NCBI RefSeq assembly: GCF_000024925.1
Contig: NC_013521.1
Span: forward strand, 124,001 to 188,000
DNA from: Sanguibacter keddieii DSM 10542
GTDB taxonomy: Bacteria; Actinomycetota; Actinomycetes; Actinomycetales; Cellulomonadaceae
DNA: 64,000 nt
Direction of reading: 5' to 3'
Each line of letters begins with the position of its first letter. Within the stretch, counting starts at the first letter, position 1. The notes beneath the pieces are model-generated. The model worked only from the letters and a program-made list of their open reading frames with translations. It did no database searches and was not told where the DNA came from. Positions 1 through 8,636 of this stretch are shown in pieces. A program made the position numbers and the translations under genes.

Positions 1-114
1 GCGGCGGACGGTGTCCTCGGAGAGGCCGAGCTCCTGCGCGACGGTGCGCGCGACCACCCGACCGTCGCGGGCGAGGCGGTCGAGCAGCAGAGCATGTCTC
101 TCGGCAACCAGCAT
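1..114 (-). CDS. DeoR-family transcriptional regulator, N-terminus only
   Basis: Only the first 38 codons are in the window; the rest lies before base 1. The translation begins MLVAERHALLLDRLARDG and runs into a helix-turn-helix with an ELGLSEDTVRR recognition helix, which is typical of the DNA-binding end of DeoR/GlpR repressors. GGAAGG lies 9 nt upstream of the ATG. An in-frame GTG two codons earlier is possible. It is divergent from nudK with only 48 bp between the two starts, so it may control itself and nudK. The effector is unknown because the ligand domain is outside the window. Confidence 0.8.
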   Translation of the reverse strand, partial: MLVAERHALLLDRLARDGRVVARTVAQELGLSEDTVRR

Positions 115-162
115 GTGCACGTTCCTTCCGACTGTTGCACGTTTCTGCCATAGTCTAGCGGT

Positions 163-873
163 ATGACGACACACCAGCAGGACACCGCCCTCCTCGGTTC
201 GCAGCCACAGCCCGCAACGTCGCGCCTCGGAGTCGACGTCCCCGACTCACGCGGCCGCACCGGCCTCGACCAGGTCGGCCGCGACCTCGACCGCAACCCC
301 GACGTCGTGGTCCGCGACGTCGAGGTCACCTCCGACGGCTGGCACGTCCTGCGGCGCACCACCTTCGACCACCGCCGCTCCGACGGCACCTGGGAGACCC
401 AGCAGCGCGAGACCTACGACCGCGGGAACGGCGCGACCATCCTGCTCTACGACCTCGCCGCCGGGACCGTCCTGCTCACCCGCCAGCTGCGCTACCCCGC
501 CTACGTCAACGACCACCCCGACGGCATGCTCGTCGAGACCGCGGCAGGCCTACTCGACGACGACGAGCCCGAGGTCGCCATCCGCCGTGAGGCCGCCGAA
601 GAGCTCGGCGTCGAGGTCGGTGACCTCACCCACGTGTTCGACCTCTACATGAGCCCGGGGTCCGTCACCGAGCGCCTGCACTTCTACGTCGCACCGTTCA
701 CCGCGGCCACCCGCACCGGACCCGGCGGCGGCGTCGTCGAGGAGGGCGAGGACATCGAGGTGCTCGCCCTGCCCTTCGACCAGGCGCTCACCATGATCGA
801 GACCGGCGAGATCGTCGACGGCAAGACCGTCATCCTGCTGCAGTGGGCCCGGCTGAACGTGTTCGGGGTGTGA
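163..873 (+). CDS. nudK: NudK-type Nudix pyrophosphatase (GDP-mannose/ADP-sugar hydrolase)
   Basis: This 236-residue cytosolic Nudix hydrolase would cleave nucleotide-sugar diphosphates, releasing NMP and sugar phosphate. The Nudix box begins near Gly129 (GLLDDDEPE, then REAAEELG). Blocks around it are the ones I know from Escherichia coli NudK: LYMSPGSVTE, EDIEVLALPF and, near the end, DGKTVILL. The first ~45 residues are an extra polar extension compared with the enterobacterial enzyme. There is no Shine-Dalgarno sequence; TAGTCT ends 6 nt before the ATG, so the transcript may be leaderless. Substrate choice between GDP-mannose and ADP-ribose cannot be fixed from sequence. Confidence 0.85.
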   Translation: MTTHQQDTALLGSQPQPATSRLGVDVPDSRGRTGLDQVGRDLDRNPDVVVRDVEVTSDGWHVLRRTTFDHRRSDGTWETQQRETYDRGNGATILLYDLAAGTVLLTRQLRYPAYVNDHPDGMLVETAAGLLDDDEPEVAIRREAAEELGVEVGDLTHVFDLYMSPGSVTERLHFYVAPFTAATRTGPGGGVVEEGEDIEVLALPFDQALTMIETGEIVDGKTVILLQWARLNVFGV

Positions 874-1015
874 AGTGCCGGGTGTGGCGGAGCCGGACCT
901 CTGGACGACAGTGAACCACCACCGCTACCACCACCGAGCTCGACGCCGTGATCCTGTCGAGGTGAGCACCGGTGCGTCCGGTACGTCAGACGCGCGCCGC
1001 CGTGGCCGGGCCTGG

Positions 1016-1165
1016 TCAGCCGCCGGTCAGGAGCACTACGGCTCCGATGCCGAAGACCACCGCACCCACCTTGATGACTGGGCGAGACCACGACCGGCTC
1101 GCGAACAGGCTGACCAGCAGCGCAAGCAGGCTCACCACCATCAAGGTGTATCCGAGGGTGTACAT
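1016..1165 (-). CDS. Small two-helix membrane protein
   Basis: This is a 49-residue open frame starting MYTLGYTLM. It has two hydrophobic segments, residues about 5-21 and 33-48, separated by a basic loop (FASRSWSRPVIK), as in small actinobacterial inner-membrane proteins. An AGG lies 5 nt before the ATG. A longer form from a TTG at 1207 would add 14 polar residues and has no better ribosome site. No family is recognised. It sits alone between nudK and the esterase gene, both on the opposite strand. It is real if the hydrophobic pattern is not chance. Confidence 0.5.
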   Translation of the reverse strand: MYTLGYTLMVVSLLALLVSLFASRSWSRPVIKVGAVVFGIGAVVLLTGG

Positions 1166-1411
1166 CTTCACCTCATTCTGGGACGAGGCAGCCAAGGCTG
1201 CCGACAATGCCGGGACCGCAGGCCGAGAAGGCCAGTGTCAGACTGCGGTGTGGCTCGTGTGCTTCTTGCGTGACGCCATGCAACCAGAGATAGGAGCGCC
1301 TTCCGAGCGTGCTCATCTGCTGGTCGGCGCTCAAGACCGGGATCGTGGGGAGCCCGGGGAACAAGGGTGGCAGCATGGAGACGACCAGCACCCGACCCCC
1401 GGAGCCCGTCC

Positions 1412-2434
1412 GTGTCCTCTGCACAGCCCGCCGTCCACAGCCCCACCACCAGCACCGAGAGCAGCCCGACGCCCGTCCCGGTGACGAGCTCGGCGGGTCT
1501 CGGCGCCTTCGACGCCGACGACTTCCCGCCCCTCGGCGAAGCGGTCCTGCGCGGCCCGGACGGCTTCGACGCGTTCTGGCAGGTCGCCCGCGACGAGGCG
1601 CTCGTCGTCGACCCGCAGGCCGAGCGGGTGGAGGTGCTCTCCCGCGAGGACGGTCGGGTGGTGACGCGCGTCCGGTTCCGCACGACCGACGGCATCGAGC
1701 TCGGCGGCTGGCTCAGCGAGCCCGCCGAGGGTCCGGTGCGCCGCGTGGTCGTCCGGCTGCACGGCTACGGCGGCGCCGAGGGACCGCACGACCCCCTCGA
1801 CCTCGCCGAGACCGCCGAGCTCACGCCGGTGCTGCGCGGGCTGCCGACCCTGGGGCTCGTCGACGGCATCCCCACCACCGGTGACCTGCACGTCCTCCAC
1901 GGCATCGCGCACCGCGACACCTACGTCCACCGCGGGTGCGTCCAGGACGCCTGGGTCTCCCTGACCGCCGCGCTCCGGCTGGTCCCCGGCGCGCAGCGCG
2001 TCGACCTCACCGGGTCGAGCTTCGGCGGGGGCATCGGCGCGCTCGCCCTCCCGCTCGAGGACCGCGTCACCGCGGCCTGCCTCGACGTCCCGAGCTTCGG
2101 CAACCACCCGGCACGCCTCGAGACCCCGTGCGCCGGGAGCGGGGAGTCGGTGCGGCTCGCGGTCCTCGACGACCCGTCGGTGCGCGACGTCGTCGCGTAC
2201 TTCGACGCGGCGACCGCCGCTGCCCGGGTCCGGCAGCCCGTGCTCGTCTCGGCAGCCCGGGTCGACCCGGTGGTGCCGCCCGTCGGACAGCTCTCGGTGT
2301 ACTACGCCCTCGGCGGCCCGAGGTCCCTGCTCCTGCTCACGGCAGGACACTCCGAGTACCCGGAGCAGGAGCGCGAAGAACGCCTGATGCGCGCCGCGTA
2401 CGCGGAGTGGCTGCGCACCGGTCCGCAGATCTGA
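1412..2434 (+). CDS. Acetylxylan esterase / cephalosporin-C deacetylase family (CE7) hydrolase
   Basis: This alpha/beta-hydrolase of about 340 residues fits carbohydrate esterase family 7, which removes acetyl groups from xylo-oligosaccharides and similar esters. Visible family features are RLHGYGG for the oxyanion region, the nucleophile elbow GSSFGG, a late VDPVVPP stretch with the catalytic Asp, and AGHSEY with the catalytic His. There is no signal peptide, so it probably acts on imported oligosaccharides. I chose the GTG at 1412 because GGAG lies 7 nt upstream; a GTG at 1367 in the same frame has no ribosome site. The Ser/Pro/Thr-rich first 35 residues are not part of the fold. Confidence 0.75.
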   Translation: MSSAQPAVHSPTTSTESSPTPVPVTSSAGLGAFDADDFPPLGEAVLRGPDGFDAFWQVARDEALVVDPQAERVEVLSREDGRVVTRVRFRTTDGIELGGWLSEPAEGPVRRVVVRLHGYGGAEGPHDPLDLAETAELTPVLRGLPTLGLVDGIPTTGDLHVLHGIAHRDTYVHRGCVQDAWVSLTAALRLVPGAQRVDLTGSSFGGGIGALALPLEDRVTAACLDVPSFGNHPARLETPCAGSGESVRLAVLDDPSVRDVVAYFDAATAAARVRQPVLVSAARVDPVVPPVGQLSVYYALGGPRSLLLLTAGHSEYPEQEREERLMRAAYAEWLRTGPQI

Positions 2435-2480
2435 CGGCCAGCGACCACAGCTCCCTCCTCATGCTGAGAGGCCTTTCCGG

Positions 2481-3029
2481 ATGACCACGATCGACGACCT
2501 GCGAGAGGTCGACCTTTCTCAGAAGTTCTTGTCCTACGACACGACGAACCGGAGGATCGACGACCTGGCCGCTCGCCTCGGGCGCCGCGGGATGGTCCCG
2601 AGGGTGCTTCGAGGGGGCGAGATGCGGACCGAGCCCGACCTCTTCCGGGAGACGGCCGCTGCGTTGCAGTTCCCGCTCTACTTCGGCAAGAACAGGGACG
2701 CCTTCCACGACGTGATCCAGGACCTGGACCTGGGCCCGGTGCGCGACGGGATCGTCATCATCGTCAGCGAGCCGGACAAGGTGCTCTGCGACAGCGAGCG
2801 CAAGGTCCTCCGCTGGTTCATCGAGGAGATGCGCGATGCCTGCGTCGTCTGGAACAGCCCGGTCGAGGAGGGGCAGTGGTGGGACCGACCACCTGTCCCG
2901 TTCCACGTGGTGATCGCGGCGCCGACCGGTGTGCTCGATTCGGTCGAGCAGCTCTGGGCGACGCTCGGCGCGGAGTTCGAGCGCCTCCAGCCCGACCCTG
3001 AGCCGGATCGGCAACAGCTAGACGGCTGA
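2481..3029 (+). CDS. Barstar-family protein (ribonuclease inhibitor fold), orphan
   Basis: The 182-residue protein contains the barstar signature: a central LRGGEMRTEPDLF segment followed by LQFPLYFGKNRDAFHDVIQDL, matching the family block of small residues, FP, YFGKN and an acidic D-L pair. Barstar-like proteins bind and neutralise barnase-type RNases, or act as immunity proteins for toxin C-termini. Here the domain has an N-terminal extension of ~45 residues and a polar tail. No RNase, polymorphic toxin or secretion gene lies next to it, so its partner is elsewhere or lost. It meets the next gene tail to tail with a 12-bp overlap. Confidence 0.75.
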   Translation: MTTIDDLREVDLSQKFLSYDTTNRRIDDLAARLGRRGMVPRVLRGGEMRTEPDLFRETAAALQFPLYFGKNRDAFHDVIQDLDLGPVRDGIVIIVSEPDKVLCDSERKVLRWFIEEMRDACVVWNSPVEEGQWWDRPPVPFHVVIAAPTGVLDSVEQLWATLGAEFERLQPDPEPDRQQLDG

Positions 3030-3494
3030 GGCGACCGCGTCGCCAGAGCGCACACCGCGGAGCACGTCGATGTCGGTCTGCAGGGCACCGAGGGCGGCGC
3101 TGACGTCGGGGTCGACGCCGGCTACGGTCGAGGTCACGTGCCGGAGCTCGGCCGACGCGGCGTCGAGAGCGGTGCGGGCGTCCTGGAGCGAGGCCTGGGC
3201 CGTCCACAACGAGAAGGCGTCGGCGGTGTCGACGGCCGTGATGGCCGACTGCGCCGCAGAGGTGGCGGCCTGCGCGGACATGATCGCGCTGTCGACCTGC
3301 ACACGGACCGTGGCGGGGAGCGACAGGCTCACGACGGCGGCGAGCGTGATGTCACGGGTGACGACCTCGGTCTGGGAGCGGACCGGGACGATGGTGGCCG
3401 GTCGCACCTCGGCGTGCGCGGCGGTGCCCTGCACCAGAGGCAGGGTGAGCGCAAGGAGGCTGGCGGCTGCGATCCGCGTCGTCTTCGACGTCAT
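3018..3494 (-). CDS. Secreted protein of unknown function
   Basis: A 158-residue precursor starts with MTSKTTR, a hydrophobic core and AHA before EVRP, a good Sec signal-peptidase site near residue 29. The mature part is Ala/Ser/Thr/Val-rich with long amphipathic stretches (AQAATSAAQSAIT, SLQDARTALDAAS) that suggest a helical bundle or short coiled coils. No family is recognised. CAGAAT lies 6 nt before the ATG and there is no ribosome site, consistent with a leaderless mRNA. Upstream ATG codons in frame (MMQNRD) would spoil the signal peptide. The region from 3495 to 3766 holds the presumed divergent promoters and no other gene. Confidence 0.65.
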   Translation of the reverse strand: MTSKTTRIAAASLLALTLPLVQGTAAHAEVRPATIVPVRSQTEVVTRDITLAAVVSLSLPATVRVQVDSAIMSAQAATSAAQSAITAVDTADAFSLWTAQASLQDARTALDAASAELRHVTSTVAGVDPDVSAALGALQTDIDVLRGVRSGDAVASAV

Positions 3495-3766
3495 GTCACG
3501 ATTCTGCATCATCTTGCTGAGTGCCGCCTGGGACCACACCGAAGATTCACCATCTCGCCGGGTGATCCGGCGTCGTCGGGGGTCGTCGAGCCATCTCGGG
3601 CGAGAAGGTGCAGGTCACGTGAGAGATCGGCCTCGTAGGGCCAGATCCGCGTGCGGGCGTCGGTGGTCGTCGTTATCTTCGTGTGACACCCTTGCTCGGG
3701 GATTCCGACGGCGCTGACCCCCAGTGCTGCGGCGTGCCCGGCACAGCAGGACGAGGCAGGAAGACC

Positions 3767-4141
3767 ATGATCGACACTCCCACAGGCACGCCCTTCGACC
3801 GGGCGACCTCCAGCATCACGAGCACCACCGACGACGGGGCCACCGTCGTCACCCTCGCGGGCGAGATCGACGCCGCGCTCCGCGACCAGGCCGGCGAGGC
3901 CATGGTCGCCGTCGTCCTCCACAACGCACCGGTCGTCATCGACGTCGGTGCGGTGTCCTTCATCGACTCCTCCGGCCTCGCCTTCCTGGTCCAGCTGCAC
4001 CGCCTCTGCTCGGAGAGCGACCTGCCCCTCGAGCTGCTCGACCCCTCGGACAACCTGCTCGAGCTCATCGGCGTGCTCGGCATGGGTGACGAGTTCCAGG
4101 TCCGCCGGTCGGCGTCGTCCGACCTCGCGGCCGGGGCCTGA
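3767..4141 (+). CDS. STAS-domain anti-anti-sigma factor
   Basis: This is a 124-residue single-domain STAS protein. VVTLAGEIDAALR forms the first strand and helix, and FIDSSGLAFLVQL carries the Asp-Ser-Ser core whose Ser is the phosphorylation site in SpoIIAA/RsbV proteins. It should bind an RsbW-like anti-sigma kinase and release an alternative sigma factor; no such kinase or sigma gene is in the window. The start is the ATG preceded by GAGGCAGGAAGA, a good ribosome site. A hairpin follows the stop, so it is probably monocistronic. Confidence 0.82.
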   Translation: MIDTPTGTPFDRATSSITSTTDDGATVVTLAGEIDAALRDQAGEAMVAVVLHNAPVVIDVGAVSFIDSSGLAFLVQLHRLCSESDLPLELLDPSDNLLELIGVLGMGDEFQVRRSASSDLAAGA

Positions 4142-4179
4142 GCCCGCCGGTCCTCCCCGACGCGAGCCGTCCACAGGGG

Positions 4180-4216
4180 GCGCCACGTCGAGCTCGTCCC
4201 CACCTCGACGTGGCGC
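4180..4216 (+). terminator. Hairpin after the STAS gene
   Basis: GCGCCACGTCGAG at 4180-4192 pairs perfectly with CTCGACGTGGCGC at 4204-4216, a 13-bp stem with an 11-nt loop and no U tract. This is usual for terminators in GC-rich actinobacteria. It ends just before the sbcD promoter. Confidence 0.6.
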
Positions 4217-4252
4217 ACCTGACCTGTCGGAGGTAGCCGATACCGTCGTGGC

Positions 4253-5437
4253 ATGCGGATCCTGCACACCTCTGACTGGCACCTGGGCAGGACCCTGCAC
4301 GGCGTCGACCTCCTCGACCACCAGGCCGCCTACCTCGACCACCTCGTCGAGCTCGTGCGCAGCGAGTCCGTCGACGCCGTGGTGGTGGCCGGCGACGTGT
4401 ACGACCGCGCCATCCCCCCGGTCGAGGCCGTCACCTTGCTCTCGACCGCGCTCGCGCGCCTCGCCGAGATCACCCAGGTGGTGGTGACCCCCGGGAACCA
4501 CGACTCGGCGACCCGCCTGGGCTTCGGCGCCGAGCTGTGGCGCGAGGGAGTCCACGTCCGGGCGCGGGTCGCCGACATCGGCCGACCGGTCGAGCTCGAG
4601 ACGACCGACGGCGCCCCTGCCCTCGTCTACGCCCTGCCGTACCTCGACCCTGACGCGGCTCGCACTGTGCTCCGCGAGGAGGACGAGCCGCCGCTCGCCC
4701 GGTCGCACGAGGCCGTCACCGGAGCCGCGATGCGCCGGGTGCGCGCCGACCTCGCCGCTCGTGGTGCGACGGTGTCGGCCCGTCCGCGCTCGCTCGTGGT
4801 GGCGCACGCCTTCGTCGTCGGCGGCGAGGCCTCCGAGTCCGAGCGGGACATCCGCGTCGGCGGCGTCGACACCGTGCCGGCAGCCGTCCTCGAGGGTGTC
4901 GACTACGTCGCCCTCGGCCACCTGCACGGCGCGCAGCGCGTCGCGACGGGCGGCGGGACCGTAGGCCGGTACTCCGGCTCGCCCCTCGCGTACTCGTTCT
5001 CCGAGATGCGGCAGCGCAAGTCGACCGCCCTCGTCGACCTCGGGCCGGACGGTGTCGTCGGTGAGCCTCAGCTCGTCCCCGCTCCCGTACCCCGCCGCCT
5101 CAGCGAGGTGAGCGGGTCGCTCGACGACCTGCTCGGCGCAGCTGGCGAGGCGCACGTCGACGACTGGGTCCGCGTCACCGTCACCGACCCCGCGCGACCG
5201 CGTGAAATGAACGCACGGCTCAAGGCGCGCTTCCCGCACGTCCTGGCCATGGCGCACCGACCCCCTGAGCGGTCCGCCCGCGAGTCGCTCACCCTCGCCG
5301 TCACGACAGCGAGCGACCCGCTGGTCGTCGCCGCAGACTTCGTCGCGCACGTGACCGGGGCGCAGCCCGACGTCCGCGAGTCGGCGGCACTCCGGCACGC
5401 CTTCGAGACGGCCGCCGCGGCAGAGCGGAGCGCCTGA
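4253..5437 (+). CDS. sbcD: Exonuclease SbcCD, nuclease subunit D
   Basis: SbcD is the Mre11-like Mn2+-dependent nuclease that, with SbcC, opens hairpins and trims protein-blocked DNA ends. The 394 residues start MRILHTSDWHLG (metal ligands Asp8, His10), followed by GDVYDR (Asp48), PGNHDS (Asn82-His83) and, later, LGHLHG, the calcineurin-like phosphoesterase set. The C-terminal third is the capping domain. No ribosome site is seen; TACCGT ends 6 nt before the ATG, so initiation may be leaderless. It is separated from sbcC by a single base, so the two are one transcriptional unit. Confidence 0.95.
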   Translation: MRILHTSDWHLGRTLHGVDLLDHQAAYLDHLVELVRSESVDAVVVAGDVYDRAIPPVEAVTLLSTALARLAEITQVVVTPGNHDSATRLGFGAELWREGVHVRARVADIGRPVELETTDGAPALVYALPYLDPDAARTVLREEDEPPLARSHEAVTGAAMRRVRADLAARGATVSARPRSLVVAHAFVVGGEASESERDIRVGGVDTVPAAVLEGVDYVALGHLHGAQRVATGGGTVGRYSGSPLAYSFSEMRQRKSTALVDLGPDGVVGEPQLVPAPVPRRLSEVSGSLDDLLGAAGEAHVDDWVRVTVTDPARPREMNARLKARFPHVLAMAHRPPERSARESLTLAVTTASDPLVVAADFVAHVTGAQPDVRESAALRHAFETAAAAERSA

Positions 5438-5438
5438 C

Positions 5439-8400
5439 ATGCAGCTGCACTCCATGACCCTCCAGGCGATCGGCCCCTTCGCCGGCCGTCACACCGTCGA
5501 CTTCTCCGCGCTGGCCGCCTCCGGGATCTTTCTGCTCGAGGGCCCGACCGGCGCGGGCAAGTCCACCCTCATCGACGCCGTGGTCTTCGCCCTCTACGGC
5601 AAGGTGGCCTCCGCCGCGACGAGCGACGACAGGCTCCGGTCGGCCTACGCCGACGACTCGACCGACTCCTTCGTCGACCTCACCTTCGAGACCGCAGCAG
5701 GGGTGTTCCGGGTGCTGCGGACCCCCGAGCGCCAGCGCGCCAAGAAACGGGGCGAGGGCACGACCAAGCAGCAGGCGAGCGTCAAGCTCTGGCGCCTGCC
5801 GAGCGACGCTGTCGTCGCGGGCGCGGGGCTGGGCGAGCCCGGCGACGTCGGCGAGCTCCGCTCGACCCGCCTCGACGAGGTCGGGCTCGAGATCCAGCGC
5901 GCCGTCGGCCTCGACCGCGCCCAGTTCGTCCAGACGATCGTGCTGCCGCAGGGCGAGTTCGCCAGCTTCCTCCGGTCCAAGCCCGAGGACCGCAAGGGCC
6001 TCCTGCAGAAGGTCTTCGGCACCGAGCTCTACGACCGCGCCGAGGCCGCGCTCGTCACCATGCGCAAGACCGCCGACCAGCAGCTCAAGGCTGCCCGGTC
6101 AGCGGTACAGGTGTCCCTCGAGACCTTCCTCGCCACCTCGTCCCTCGACCCCGATGACGCCGAGGCGCTGCGGACCGCACCGCCCGAGCACGTCGGCAAG
6201 CTCGCCGCCGAGCACGCCCACGAGCTCACCGAGACCGCGCGGCACCTCGAGGTCGACGCGACCGCCGTCCGGCAGGTGCACGAGGCCCGGCGGCAGGCCG
6301 TCGACACCGGGCGACAGACGCTCGAGGTCGCCGCTCGACGGGATGCCCTGCGCCTCGAGGCCCAGCAGCTCGCCGCGTCCGCCGACGAGGTCGCCGCCCT
6401 CGGGGTGAGGCTCGACGCCGCGCGCCGGGCCAGCGTCGTCATGCCCACCCTCGACGCCGAGGCTGCCGCGCGTCGCGGGGTCGGCGAGGCGTCGCGCACC
6501 CTCGGCACCGCGCTCGACGCGGCGACCGGAGCCCTCGGAGAGCTCCCGTCGCTCGCCGGGCTGGCACTGCTCGACTGGTCCGAGCGCTCCGCAGCGCAGC
6601 CCGACGAGGCGCTCACCGCCGCACAGGACGCCGCCGCCGCAGACCGCTCCGCGCTCGAAGGACGCCGCGCGGCCGATGCCGCGCAGGTGGTCCTCCTCGC
6701 CCGGGTCGCCCGGCTCGAGGACGGCCTGCCCGCTCGTCGGGAACGACGTGAGCAGGCTGTCGTCGCCCTCGACGAGGCACGGACGGCGCTCGAGGCGTCG
6801 GCCGCCGAGATCACCGAGCGGCCCGCAGGCCGCGCAGCCCTCGAGTCCCAGCGCGACGAGGCCCGCGCGCTGGCGGCCCAGGCGGACATCTTCCGGGACC
6901 GCGAGCGACGCGCGCTCGCGACGACCGAGACCTTCGCCCGTCGCGACGCCTTGGCCCGGCAGCTCGAGGAGGCGACCGCAGAGCGTACCGAGGCCGCCGC
7001 GCTGGCGACGCGCGCCGTGGAGCACGAGCGCGAGCAGCGTCGGCGGTGGATCGAGGGGATCGCCGGCGAGCTGGCCGCCGACCTTGTCGACGGAGCCCCC
7101 TGCGCGGTGTGCGGGGCGACCGAGCACCCGGCCCCCGCAGAGCGCGGAGACGACCACGTCGGTCGGGAGGTCGTCGAGGCAGCCGAGGCCGCGCGCCAGA
7201 CCGCCGAGAAGGCCCTCGCCGCAGCCGCAGAGACCGTGACCGGCCTCGTCGAGCGGGTCGCGGCGCAGGACACCCTGCTCGACGGCGCAGACCCCGAGGC
7301 TGTCGCGGCCGACCTCGTCGCAGCACGCACCGGTCTCCGCGAGGCCGAGACCGCTGCGGCGTCGGCTGTCGCCGCGGAGGGCGCCCTGTCGGCCTACGAC
7401 GCCGAGACCGCGCGCCGCGAGGCCGCCCGGACCCGCCTCGCCGAGCAGGTCGCCGCCGACCAGGCGCGCCTCGAGCACGACGGCACGGCGATCGCGGCGG
7501 ACGAGAAGGAGGTCGACCTCGCGCGCACCGAGCACCAGGACGTCGTCGGCACCGACGACGACGTGACCGTCGCGCAGGTGGTCACGGTCCTCGAGCGCCG
7601 GGTCGAGGCCGCCCGAGCGGTCCTCCACGCCTGCGACGCGGTCGACGCCGCGGTCCGGTCCCTCGCCCAGCGCGAGGGCGAGCGTGCCGACGCCCTCGAG
7701 CAGCACGACCTCGACTCTCCCCAGGCCGTCCGGGACGCCTGGCTCGACCGCCGCGAGCTCGTCGCCGTCGAGGCGCGGGTGTCGGAGCACCGGTCGGCCC
7801 AGGACCGCGTCGCCCGAGGCCTCGACGACCCCGCGGTCACCGCGCTCCCCGACGTCGTCGACGTCGACCTCGAGGCGCTCCGGACCGCCGCCGCCGAGGC
7901 CGAGGAGGCGGCCCAGCAGGTCAGCGCGCGAGCGGTGCTCGCCGCGCAGCGCGCCGCCGACATGGAGCGCGGCGCCCGCCAGCTCGCCGACGCCGTGGTC
8001 GCCCTCGACACGGTGCGCGACACGACCGAGTCCGTCATCCGCATGGCTGACCTGGCGACCGGTGCGTCCTCGGACAACGCGCGGTCGCTGACCCTCACGA
8101 CCTTCGTGCTCATGCGCCGCTTCGAGGACGTGGTCGCCGCCGCGAACGAACGCCTCGTCACGATGTCCGACGGTCGCTACGAGCTGCTGCGCAGCGACGA
8201 CAAGGAGGACGTCGGCACCCGCAAGACCGGGCTCGCCATGCGCGTCCTCGACCACAGCACCGAGACGGCCCGCGACCCGCGCACGCTCTCCGGCGGCGAG
8301 ACCTTCTACGTCTCGCTGTGCCTCGCCCTCGGCATGGCCGACGTCGTCACCGCAGAGGCCGGGGGCATCGACCTCGGGACGCTGTTCGTCGACGAAGGCT

Positions 8401-8582
8401 TCGGGTCGCTCGACCCCGAGACCCTCGACGCGGTGCTCGCCGTCCTCGGAGGCCTGCGCGCCGGGGGACGCGTCGTCGGCGTGGTCTCCCACGTCGAGGC
8501 GCTCAAGCAGACCGTCGCTGACGGCATCAGCGTCCGACGGCTGCCCGACGGGTCCAGCACCCTCACGGTCCGCGCGGGCTAG
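5439..8582 (+). CDS. sbcC: Exonuclease SbcCD, ATPase subunit C (Rad50-like)
   Basis: The 1047-residue SMC-like ATPase pairs with SbcD. Walker A is GPTGAGKST (residues 35-43). A very long Ala/Glu/Arg-rich coiled coil fills about 190-900 and is broken by a zinc-hook Cys-x-x-Cys (CAVC, residues 555-558), which dimerises two molecules. The C-terminal lobe has the ABC signature LSGGE (950-954) and the Walker B-like LFVDEGFGSLD. Length and layout are those of full SbcC. It starts one base after sbcD. GC bias gives this gene large open frames on the opposite strand, which I treat as artefacts. Confidence 0.95.
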   Translation: MQLHSMTLQAIGPFAGRHTVDFSALAASGIFLLEGPTGAGKSTLIDAVVFALYGKVASAATSDDRLRSAYADDSTDSFVDLTFETAAGVFRVLRTPERQRAKKRGEGTTKQQASVKLWRLPSDAVVAGAGLGEPGDVGELRSTRLDEVGLEIQRAVGLDRAQFVQTIVLPQGEFASFLRSKPEDRKGLLQKVFGTELYDRAEAALVTMRKTADQQLKAARSAVQVSLETFLATSSLDPDDAEALRTAPPEHVGKLAAEHAHELTETARHLEVDATAVRQVHEARRQAVDTGRQTLEVAARRDALRLEAQQLAASADEVAALGVRLDAARRASVVMPTLDAEAAARRGVGEASRTLGTALDAATGALGELPSLAGLALLDWSERSAAQPDEALTAAQDAAAADRSALEGRRAADAAQVVLLARVARLEDGLPARRERREQAVVALDEARTALEASAAEITERPAGRAALESQRDEARALAAQADIFRDRERRALATTETFARRDALARQLEEATAERTEAAALATRAVEHEREQRRRWIEGIAGELAADLVDGAPCAVCGATEHPAPAERGDDHVGREVVEAAEAARQTAEKALAAAAETVTGLVERVAAQDTLLDGADPEAVAADLVAARTGLREAETAAASAVAAEGALSAYDAETARREAARTRLAEQVAADQARLEHDGTAIAADEKEVDLARTEHQDVVGTDDDVTVAQVVTVLERRVEAARAVLHACDAVDAAVRSLAQREGERADALEQHDLDSPQAVRDAWLDRRELVAVEARVSEHRSAQDRVARGLDDPAVTALPDVVDVDLEALRTAAAEAEEAAQQVSARAVLAAQRAADMERGARQLADAVVALDTVRDTTESVIRMADLATGASSDNARSLTLTTFVLMRRFEDVVAAANERLVTMSDGRYELLRSDDKEDVGTRKTGLAMRVLDHSTETARDPRTLSGGETFYVSLCLALGMADVVTAEAGGIDLGTLFVDEGFGSLDPETLDAVLAVLGGLRAGGRVVGVVSHVEALKQTVADGISVRRLPDGSSTLTVRAG

Positions 8583-8636
8583 ACCGACGACCGGACACAG
8601 GTCCGCGAGCGTCCGTCCGGCGCTACATTGAGCCCC

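Noticed and set aside
1309-1411. An N-terminal extension of the esterase from GTG 1367
   Set aside because: No ribosome site there, and the added residues are not protein-like; GTG 1412 has GGAG at 7 nt.
2435-3017. A barnase-like toxin next to the barstar gene
   Set aside because: Neither strand between or beside the neighbours encodes an RNase-like frame.
4234-4252. GCCGATA before sbcD read as a third FliA-type promoter
   Set aside because: No CTCAA lies 15-17 nt upstream, and TACCGT at the leaderless distance explains the site better.
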